From Deltaproteobacteria bacterium (lineage in GTDB: Bacteria > Desulfobacterota > Desulfobacteria > Desulfobacterales > JAFDCJ01), in the NCBI GenBank assembly GCA_024277475.1, contig JAJRVC010000616.1:1-13542 (forward strand): a DNA stretch of 13,542 nucleotides. The letters run 5' to 3'. The first letter of the stretch is position 1, and every line of letters starts with the position of its first letter. The position numbers were made by a program, and so were the translations under genes. Positions 1-5,523 of this stretch are shown piece by piece. The notes beneath the pieces are model-generated. The model had not been told where the DNA came from. It did not search any database and saw nothing but the letters and a program-made list of their open reading frames with translations.

Positions 1-720
1 GATTTTGCGGCCTATGATATCGAGATCAAGTTTGAGGACCGGTTATTGCGGACACTGGCCGAGGATGCTTTTACCGAAAACACCGGTGCCAGGGGTTTGG
101 TCAGTGCGGTTGAAAAGGCGCTGCTTGAGTATGAAAGGAAATTACCGACCGCCGGCACAAAAAAATTTCCCGCCACTTCCAGTATTCTCGAAAATCCACA
201 GGCATCGATCAAGGCGCTCACAGCTGCCGACCGGGAACAGGAAACAGCTGAGCTTTTTAATCAATTGCTGCAGCAGGAAAAAGAGACCATCAAGGAATAC
301 CTGAAAGAAAATAAAATCAATCTGACGGAAAAATACAGCCTGACCTTGACATCATCGCGGATCGACCTGGTTGCCGCCTGCTATGTCAATAATGCGATGG
401 ATATCGGCAATGTGATAAAGAAGATTAAATCCTATTACGACGAAATTAAAAAAATTGAGCTGTACTTTTTTAAAAACCATGATATTAATATTGTTCTGGA
501 AGAAGACGCCATTGATTTTATTATTGAACAGTTGGTAGAATCCTTTGTCGAGTTAAAAATAATTTATGAAAAAATAAATCAGGATTTTCAGCACGGCCTG
601 AAACTGGCCCGGGAAAAAACCGGTCGCAACCGATTTTTTATTACCCGCGGGGCGTTGTTGGACCCGGAAGTGTATATCGCGAACCTGATTAAAATTAAGG
701 ATAAAATAGAACCGTCATGA
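1..720 (+). CDS. ClpX-like AAA+ ATPase with long C-terminal extension (3' part only)
   Basis: The reading frame is open from the first base, so the N-terminal part with the Walker motifs lies outside the window; 239 residues are visible. Residues 1-50 resemble the small C-terminal AAA+ subdomain of ClpX, including the sensor-2 motif TGARGL followed by an amphipathic helix (VEKALLEYERKLP). Canonical ClpX ends soon after this point, whereas here about 190 further residues follow. They are charged and apparently helical, with a Lys/Glu-rich stretch around residues 85-105 and no motif I recognise. Part of the tail (about residues 155-175) again shows a DIxI..E pattern like the subdomain at the start, which might be a degenerate second copy. 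The stop codon overlaps the ahbC start (ATGA), so the two are probably translationally coupled. The role is unknown; an unfoldase or remodeller linked to heme synthesis is an inference. The AAA+ assignment is fairly sure; equating it with housekeeping ClpX is not supported. Confidence 0.72.
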   Translation, partial: DFAAYDIEIKFEDRLLRTLAEDAFTENTGARGLVSAVEKALLEYERKLPTAGTKKFPATSSILENPQASIKALTAADREQETAELFNQLLQQEKETIKEYLKENKINLTEKYSLTLTSSRIDLVAACYVNNAMDIGNVIKKIKSYYDEIKKIELYFFKNHDINIVLEEDAIDFIIEQLVESFVELKIIYEKINQDFQHGLKLAREKTGRNRFFITRGALLDPEVYIANLIKIKDKIEPS

Positions 721-1922
721 TTGGAATATCAAAGTTATATTGCGGAACCGTTGAGCCCTCGGATGCACTTCGCTATGGACGCGATTCCTCACAGCTACCT
801 TCCCATTTACTGCAGTTTTCCAAGGACAAACGCCCTGTTGTTGTCTGGAATATAACGCAACGATGCAATCTGAAGTGTATCCACTGTTATGCCCATGCGA
901 AGAATAGATCCTTTGACAATGAGTTGGACACCGATCAGGGCAAGCGGTTAATTGATGATCTTGCCGATTTCGGCTCCCCGGTTATGTTGTTTTCGGGCGG
1001 AGAACCCCTCGTTCGCAAAGACCTCCCACAGCTGGCGGCCTATGCCGTGGAGAAAGGAATGCGCGCGGTAATTTCCACCAACGGCACGTTAATCACACCT
1101 GAAACGGCCAGGAACTTAAAAGAAATCGGGTTGTCTTATGTCGGTATCAGCCTGGACGGGATGGAGGAAATTAATGACCGCTTCAGAGGCGTTAAGGGCG
1201 CGTTTCGCTCTGCCCTGGAAGGTATAAAAAACAGCCAGGACGCAGGAATAAAAGTCGGGCTCCGTTTTACGATCAATAAATTCAATGTCAACGAAATACC
1301 GAAAATATTCCAACTCCTCGAAGAAATGGACATTCCCAGGGTCTGCTTTTACCACCTCGTTTATGCCGGACGGGGAACCGAGTTGGTAAAAGAAGATTTG
1401 ACCCATGAAGGTACCCGGGCGGCTGTGGATCTTATCATAGATGAAACCAGGCGGTTATTTGACAAGGGCAAGCCCAAAGAAGTACTGACGGTGGATAACC
1501 ATGCCGACGGTCCTTACCTGTACCTGAGGCTGTTGAAAGAAGATCCCGAGCGGGCAAAAGATGTTCTGGAGCTGTTAAAATGGAATGAAGGCAATAATTC
1601 CGGACGCGGTATCGGATGCGTCAGCTGGGATGGCGAGGTGTATGCCGATCAATTCTGGCGCCATTACAGTTTCGGCAATGTCAAAGACCGACCTTTTTCA
1701 CAAATTTGGACAGATACCTCCGAAGCCCTGATGGGCAAACTGAAAGAAAAGAAAAAATATGTGAAGGGACGATGCGCCACCTGCTGCTGGCTGGATGTTT
1801 GCGGTGGCAATTTCAGGGTGCGGGCCGAAGCGGTCAGCGGCGACATTTGGGCACCGGACCCTGCCTGTTATCTGAGTGATGAAGAAATCGCACTGACCCA
1901 TTCCCCGACACATTGTGATTAG
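717..1922 (+). CDS. ahbC: 12,18-didecarboxysiroheme deacetylase AhbC (radical SAM)
   Basis: The 401-residue protein is a radical SAM enzyme of the AhbC/NirJ group. In the alternative heme pathway AhbC removes the two acetate side chains of 12,18-didecarboxysiroheme, giving Fe-coproporphyrin III. The N-terminus MIGISKLYCG matches what I recall of this family. The SAM-cluster motif CX3CX2C is at C50, C54 and C57 (RCNLKCIHC), followed by the GGEP motif near residue 98. The C-terminal auxiliary-cluster region holds C301, C353, C356, C357, C362 and C384, in line with a SPASM/Twitch-type extension. The ATG overlaps the preceding stop codon by 4 bases and has no well-placed Shine-Dalgarno sequence, which suggests translational coupling. 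The neighbours hemB and ahbD support the AhbC assignment over NirJ of heme d1 synthesis, since no nirS or other d1 gene is in view. Confidence 0.87.
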   Translation: MIGISKLYCGTVEPSDALRYGRDSSQLPSHLLQFSKDKRPVVVWNITQRCNLKCIHCYAHAKNRSFDNELDTDQGKRLIDDLADFGSPVMLFSGGEPLVRKDLPQLAAYAVEKGMRAVISTNGTLITPETARNLKEIGLSYVGISLDGMEEINDRFRGVKGAFRSALEGIKNSQDAGIKVGLRFTINKFNVNEIPKIFQLLEEMDIPRVCFYHLVYAGRGTELVKEDLTHEGTRAAVDLIIDETRRLFDKGKPKEVLTVDNHADGPYLYLRLLKEDPERAKDVLELLKWNEGNNSGRGIGCVSWDGEVYADQFWRHYSFGNVKDRPFSQIWTDTSEALMGKLKEKKKYVKGRCATCCWLDVCGGNFRVRAEAVSGDIWAPDPACYLSDEEIALTHSPTHCD

Positions 1923-2045
1923 ACACCACGTTGCGCCGTCCCGAATAGTTGTTGCCGATATTGCTTGGCACTCTTATGTGGCAAATGCGCTAAAATTTAG
2001 ATCATTTCAGCTTATTTACATTAAGCTATAAAGAGGGAATACCCT
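1923..2045 (+). promoter_or_regulatory. Leader region of hemB with a small hairpin
   Basis: This 123-base gap separates ahbC from hemB and could hold a promoter. A perfect 6-bp inverted repeat, AGCTTA (2009-2014) and TAAGCT (2022-2027) with a 7-base loop, lies just before the Shine-Dalgarno sequence AGAGGG (2032-2037, 8 bases before the ATG). An AT-rich TAAAAT at 1991-1996 could serve as a -10 box, but the nearest -35-like TTGGCA (1965-1970) is 20 bases away, too far for a good sigma-70 promoter. Whether hemB is read through from ahbC or has its own promoter cannot be decided from the sequence. Confidence 0.3.
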
Positions 2046-3020
2046 ATGCTATTTCCAGACTACCGGCCCCGACGCTTACGGCAAAGTGAAAACCTGCGGC
2101 GCATGATCCGTGAAACCAGTTTATCGGTGAATGATCTCATCCTGCCCCTGTTTGTCATTGACGGCAAGGATGTAAAAACCCCAATTCCATCGATGCCCGG
2201 GCATTTCCATCTGTCCATAGACAATTTTCTTAAAACAGCACAACAGGCCCATGACCTGGGGATTCCCGCGGTTATCATTTTTGGCATCCCTGATAAAAAA
2301 GACGCCCTCGGCACCGGAGCCTATGCCGGAAACGGCATCGTTCAAAAAGCAACGATGGCGCTGAAAGAAAAATTGCCGGACCTGGTTGCCATCACCGATG
2401 TGTGTCTATGCCAATATACAGATCATGGGCATTGCGGCGTTGTGGAAGGCAATACCATCGATAACGACGCGTCGCTGGATCTGATCGCTCGTACGGCACT
2501 GTCCCACGCCAAGGCCGGGGCCGACATGGTTGCCCCTTCGGATATGATGGATGGCCGTATCGGCGAGATCCGGGAAACTCTGGATGAAAACAACTTCAGC
2601 CAGGTTCCAATCATGTCTTATGCCGCCAAATATTGTTCGGCGTATTACGGACCGTTTCGCGATGCCGCCGGTTCCGCACCTAAATTCGGCGATCGCAGGA
2701 CCTACCAGATGGATCCGGCCAATGCCTTGGAGGCCATTCGGGAAGTTACGATGGATATCGAGGAAGGTGCGGATATCATCATGGTAAAACCCGCTCTGGC
2801 CTATCTGGACATCATCTGTCGGGTACGCGAAGAGATCGATCTTCCCGTGGCAGCTTACAATGTCAGCGGAGAGTTTTCTATGATAAAAGCCGCCGAAAAA
2901 TTAGGATGGATTGACGGACCTAAGGTAATGATGGAAACGCTTACGGCCATTAAACGTGCCGGTGCGGATCTGATCCTGACGTATTTTGCAATTGAAGCGG
3001 CTCAAGCGCTGCAATCCTGA
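2046..3020 (+). CDS. hemB: Porphobilinogen synthase (delta-aminolevulinic acid dehydratase)
   Basis: HemB condenses two molecules of 5-aminolevulinate into porphobilinogen, the first committed pyrrole of heme, siroheme and corrinoid synthesis; it acts in the cytoplasm. The 324-residue length is normal for the family. The metal-binding cysteines C120, C122 and C130 (VCLCQYTDHGHC) are all present, so this is the zinc type. The two active-site lysines that bind substrate as Schiff bases are K195 (SYAAKYCSAYYGPFRDA) and K248 (IIMVKPALAYLD). The ATG is preceded by a good Shine-Dalgarno sequence (AGAGGG, 8-base spacing). Its place between ahbC and ahbD ties early tetrapyrrole synthesis to the last steps of the siroheme-dependent heme route. 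Confidence 0.96.
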   Translation: MLFPDYRPRRLRQSENLRRMIRETSLSVNDLILPLFVIDGKDVKTPIPSMPGHFHLSIDNFLKTAQQAHDLGIPAVIIFGIPDKKDALGTGAYAGNGIVQKATMALKEKLPDLVAITDVCLCQYTDHGHCGVVEGNTIDNDASLDLIARTALSHAKAGADMVAPSDMMDGRIGEIRETLDENNFSQVPIMSYAAKYCSAYYGPFRDAAGSAPKFGDRRTYQMDPANALEAIREVTMDIEEGADIIMVKPALAYLDIICRVREEIDLPVAAYNVSGEFSMIKAAEKLGWIDGPKVMMETLTAIKRAGADLILTYFAIEAAQALQS

Positions 3021-3025
3021 ATTTC

Positions 3026-4135
3026 ATGAAAAACCAACATCCCAAATCGTCTGATGACATTTCTCATAGCCACCGTAAAAGCGAGGGTTCTATGCTGCGC
3101 CTCGTGGCCTGGGAAACCACGCGCAATTGTAATCTTGCCTGTATTCACTGTCGGGCCTCGGCAACCACAGGGCCTTACAGCGGCGAACTTGACACTGCCG
3201 AAGCCTTTCAACTGCTGGACCAAATCGCAGAGATCGCAAAGCCGATCATCATTTTAACTGGCGGGGAACCGCTGTTGCGTGACGACATATTTGATATTTC
3301 CGCCTACGTTACACAAAAAGGCTTTAGAATGGTCATGGCTCCCAACGGAACGTTGGTCACCGAAGATGTTGCCAAAAAACTGGTGGCGGCCGGTATCAGG
3401 CGTATCAGTATCAGCCTCGACGGAGCCACGGCCTGGAGCCATGACAGCTTCAGAAAGGTAGAGGGTGCATTTGAAGGTGCCGTCAATGCCATGAAAATTG
3501 CCAGGAAGATCGGATTGGACTTTCAGATAAATACAACGATTACCAAAACAAACCTCGATCAGATCCCTAAGATCCAGCAACTGGCCGTAGATAGCGGTGC
3601 GGTTGCCCACCATATTTTCCTACTGGTCCCCACCGGTCGCGGAAAGTATATCGTCGATACGGAAATAAACGCCACCGAATATGAGCAAACATTAAACTGG
3701 TTTTATGATCAGAGGGACAGGACCCCTCTGGATCTCAAGGCCACCTGTGCTCCGCACTACTATCGTATCCTCAGACAACGAGCCCAAAAAGAGGGCAAAT
3801 CGATTTCCTTTAAAACCCATGGGTTGGACGCGGTCACTCGGGGTTGCCTGGGCGGTATCGGTTTTTGCTTCATCTCCCATCGGGGAGACGTTCAGCCTTG
3901 CGGATTTCTGAATGCAGATTGCGGCAACGTCAGACGACGCTCTTTTGCCGATATTTGGAAGCATGCCGACGTATTTACGGCTTTGCGTGATTATGACAGG
4001 CTCAAAGGCAAGTGCGGCCCTTGCGAATTTAAACGGGTGTGCGGCGGTTGCCGGGCCAGGGCCTTTGAGGCCACCGGTGATTTTCTCGCGGAAGAACCGC
4101 TTTGCAGCTATGTGCCCGGAACATCAAGGAAATGA
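3026..4135 (+). CDS. ahbD: AhbD heme synthase, Fe-coproporphyrin III decarboxylase (radical SAM)
   Basis: AhbD oxidatively decarboxylates two propionate side chains of Fe-coproporphyrin III to vinyl groups, giving heme b, the last step of the siroheme-dependent route. The 369-residue protein has the radical SAM motif CX3CX2C at C35, C39 and C42 (NCNLACIHC), a GGEP motif, and a Cys-rich C-terminus (C.GIGFC, QPCGF, KCGPCEFKRVCGGC) typical of auxiliary Fe-S cluster domains. The start lies 5 bases after the hemB stop and has no clear Shine-Dalgarno sequence. A second in-frame ATG at 3092, preceded by GAGGG, begins MLRLVAWE and is a possible alternative start. The 22-residue N-terminal piece is rich in His and Ser; a short polar leader is plausible for this enzyme, so I keep the upstream start. 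NirJ-type enzymes of heme d1 synthesis and other SPASM proteins are the alternatives; the context favours AhbD. Confidence 0.87.
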   Translation: MKNQHPKSSDDISHSHRKSEGSMLRLVAWETTRNCNLACIHCRASATTGPYSGELDTAEAFQLLDQIAEIAKPIIILTGGEPLLRDDIFDISAYVTQKGFRMVMAPNGTLVTEDVAKKLVAAGIRRISISLDGATAWSHDSFRKVEGAFEGAVNAMKIARKIGLDFQINTTITKTNLDQIPKIQQLAVDSGAVAHHIFLLVPTGRGKYIVDTEINATEYEQTLNWFYDQRDRTPLDLKATCAPHYYRILRQRAQKEGKSISFKTHGLDAVTRGCLGGIGFCFISHRGDVQPCGFLNADCGNVRRRSFADIWKHADVFTALRDYDRLKGKCGPCEFKRVCGGCRARAFEATGDFLAEEPLCSYVPGTSRK

Positions 4136-4155
4136 TGAATCGTGATTGACGAATT

Positions 4156-4185
4156 AAGGATTTCAACCGATCTTATCCTTGTTTT
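4156..4185 (+). terminator. Weak candidate terminator after ahbD
   Basis: AAGGAT (4156-4161) and ATCCTT (4175-4180) form a 6-bp inverted repeat with a 13-base loop, followed by GTTTTA. The stem is short and AT-rich and the T-run is interrupted, so this is at best a weak intrinsic terminator. Confidence 0.3.
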
Positions 4186-4214
4186 ATCCGAAGCTTTCCG
4201 CTAAATAACAACAA

Positions 4215-4233
4215 ATGGTTAATATTTAACCAT
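4215..4233. promoter_or_regulatory. Perfect palindrome upstream of the CBS gene
   Basis: ATGGTTAA and TTAACCAT are perfect 8-base arms around a central TAT. The site lies 49 bases before the CBS gene start and is not followed by a T-run. The symmetry and size fit an operator for a dimeric regulator better than a terminator; this role is inferred. Confidence 0.4.
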
Positions 4234-4282
4234 CAATCATCGTTTGTCGTTCGCCATTCTTCATTCCAGAGGGGATCGAGTT

Positions 4283-4888
4283 ATGAAAATCCACGCGTTG
4301 ATGATTCCAGACCCCATTACCATAACGGCCCATGCATCCATCAGTGAGGCGATCGAATTGATGAAAATCAATTCGATACGACATCTACCGGTGGTTTCAA
4401 AGGGCAAACTTCTCCAGGGATTCATAACGCTGTCGGATCTGAAACAGGGTCTCATCCCTTCCATGCTCGGGGACCTGACTCTGCAAGACCTAATGATCAA
4501 AGATCCCATTACGGTGAGTGCCGATGATGATATTGAAATTGCCGCCCAACTCATCTACAATCACAAAATCGGCGGAATGCCGGTCGTCAAAGATGGCCTG
4601 CTGACCGGAATTATAACGGCTACGGATATTCTGCGAACCTTTATCGATATGATGGGCATTCTCTCATCAACCTCCCGGATCGATGTCGTCATCGGGGACC
4701 AGCCGGGCAGTTTCAAGAAAGCATTGCAGATTGTAAACGACATGGGTGCAGATATTATCAATGTCGGTAGGACGGCCCAACAGACAGACCGGAAAATTTA
4801 CTTTTTCAGGCTGGGGGCGTGCAGAACAGAGGCCATTAAAAAGGCATTGGAAAAAGAGGGATATGAAGTGTTGGCGGCCATGGACTGA
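4283..4888 (+). CDS. Two-CBS-domain protein with C-terminal ACT-like domain (AcuB-like)
   Basis: The 201-residue protein has CBS domain 1 at about residues 3-57 (MIPDPITIT...RHLPVV...GFITLSDL) and CBS domain 2 at about 66-128 (MIKDPITVS...GGMPVV...GIITATDIL). A C-terminal region at about 131-201 has an ACT-like pattern (RIDVVIGDQPGSFKKALQIVNDMGADIINV). This layout is that of the AcuB-like family; CBS pairs usually bind adenine nucleotides and tune a partner protein or act as an energy sensor. No target can be named from the sequence. The ATG at 4283 has a good Shine-Dalgarno sequence AGAGGGG (4268-4274, 8-base spacing); an in-frame TTG at 4244 would add 13 residues but is a worse start. It lies 147 bases after ahbD with a palindrome in the gap, so it may have its own promoter. 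Confidence 0.85.
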   Translation: MKIHALMIPDPITITAHASISEAIELMKINSIRHLPVVSKGKLLQGFITLSDLKQGLIPSMLGDLTLQDLMIKDPITVSADDDIEIAAQLIYNHKIGGMPVVKDGLLTGIITATDILRTFIDMMGILSSTSRIDVVIGDQPGSFKKALQIVNDMGADIINVGRTAQQTDRKIYFFRLGACRTEAIKKALEKEGYEVLAAMD

Positions 4889-4984
4889 GAGCTCGACCTC
4901 AGCGTCTTACGGGCGATAGGCTCTTATCTATTTTAAAACAAGCGAACCGCTGAATTTCGAAGAATTGAATCCCTGTGCTCTGTC

Positions 4985-5030
4985 TTTTTTTAAATTGATC
5001 GTTGGACCCTGAGGCTCTCGACGGGCAGAA
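4985..5030 (+). repeat. Dispersed intergenic repeat, copy 1
   Basis: This 46-base stretch matches 9685-9730 in the same orientation at 42 of 46 positions. It starts with a T-run and contains the identical 16-base core ACCCTGAGGCTCTCGA. It sits in the gap between the convergent CBS gene and the minus-strand membrane-protein gene, and similarity ends abruptly after position 5030. Confidence 0.75.
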
Positions 5031-5033
5031 TAC

Positions 5034-5054
5034 ATTATTCGATGTTCCACGTTC
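5034..5054 (-). repeat. Heptamer array, 3 units (GAACRTS type)
   Basis: Read on the minus strand, the units are GAACGTG, GAACATC and GAATAAT. The last unit and the phase are the same as at the end of the six-unit array at 9596-9637, so the two belong to one family. It starts 4 bases after the dispersed repeat copy 1. Confidence 0.65.
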
Positions 5055-5130
5055 ATCTTTTAGTTAGCCCGTCACATAAAAATAGCAAATACCAAAGTTT
5101 CTTCTCCGATTTGACAGCCGGCGACCAGGC

Positions 5131-5151
5131 TGAACTTTTGAACCCGTGAAC
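5131..5151 (-). repeat. Short GTTCA array, 3 units of 8 bases
   Basis: TGAAC on the plus strand (GTTCA on the minus strand) occurs at 5131, 5139 and 5147, a period of 8. Read on the minus strand the block starts CGTTCAC-GGTTCA and resembles the plus-strand array at 10057-10083. It directly follows the stop codon of the membrane-protein gene. Confidence 0.5.
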
Positions 5152-5153
5152 GT

Positions 5154-5468
5154 CTACGCCTTTCTCCGTATCTTTCTACAGACTATTGCTAAAAAATAGA
5201 TTCCAGTAGCCCATAAAAAACTGTTGATCAACATGGGTATGCGTATCCAGTCTCCCGGAAACCACTGCCTGGAATACCAGGATAGAGAAATGATCGGAAA
5301 ATGCAATATCCGGGTTGCAGTAACCAGAGTTCGCAGACCCAATGCCGGCACCGATTGAGCCGTATTCAGGACCTCCGCCTCCGCAACAGACAGGGTCACC
5401 GGTATGATAGCAACACTCAGCGCGAAATGAATCAATACGATCAATAGGAATACAGCTAATTTTTTCAT
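5154..5468 (-). CDS. Small membrane protein of unknown function
   Basis: From the ATG at 5468 the product is 104 residues. A Lys pair at the N-terminus (MKKLAVF) leads into a hydrophobic segment at about residues 4-28 that could be a signal anchor. A second hydrophobic segment lies at about residues 79-97, followed by a basic tail (RKIRRKA). I do not recognise a family. No good Shine-Dalgarno sequence precedes this ATG; an in-frame TTG at 5534 would add 22 residues and overlap the end of comEC by 11 bases. The gene follows comEC on the same strand with a gap of 55 bases, so it is probably co-transcribed with it. The membrane topology supports a real gene, but the function and start are uncertain. 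Confidence 0.6.
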   Translation of the reverse strand: MKKLAVFLLIVLIHFALSVAIIPVTLSVAEAEVLNTAQSVPALGLRTLVTATRILHFPIISLSWYSRQWFPGDWIRIPMLINSFLWATGIYFLAIVCRKIRRKA

Positions 5469-5523
5469 GTTTATTTTGTGTGTTTTGCGGTTGAACAAGA
5501 GGGCCGAGGTTGGAATCAACCCT

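Noticed and set aside
1965..1982. TGGCAC...TGGCA upstream of hemB resembling a sigma-54 promoter
   Set aside because: The GG and GC elements are 2 bases too far apart for the strict -24/-12 spacing.
4244..4282. TTG start giving a 13-residue longer CBS protein
   Set aside because: The ATG at 4283 has a well-placed Shine-Dalgarno sequence and begins right at the first CBS domain.
5115..5132. CAGCC...GGCTG hairpin as a terminator between the convergent genes
   Set aside because: The stem is only 5 bp with an 8-base loop, and no T-run follows on either strand.
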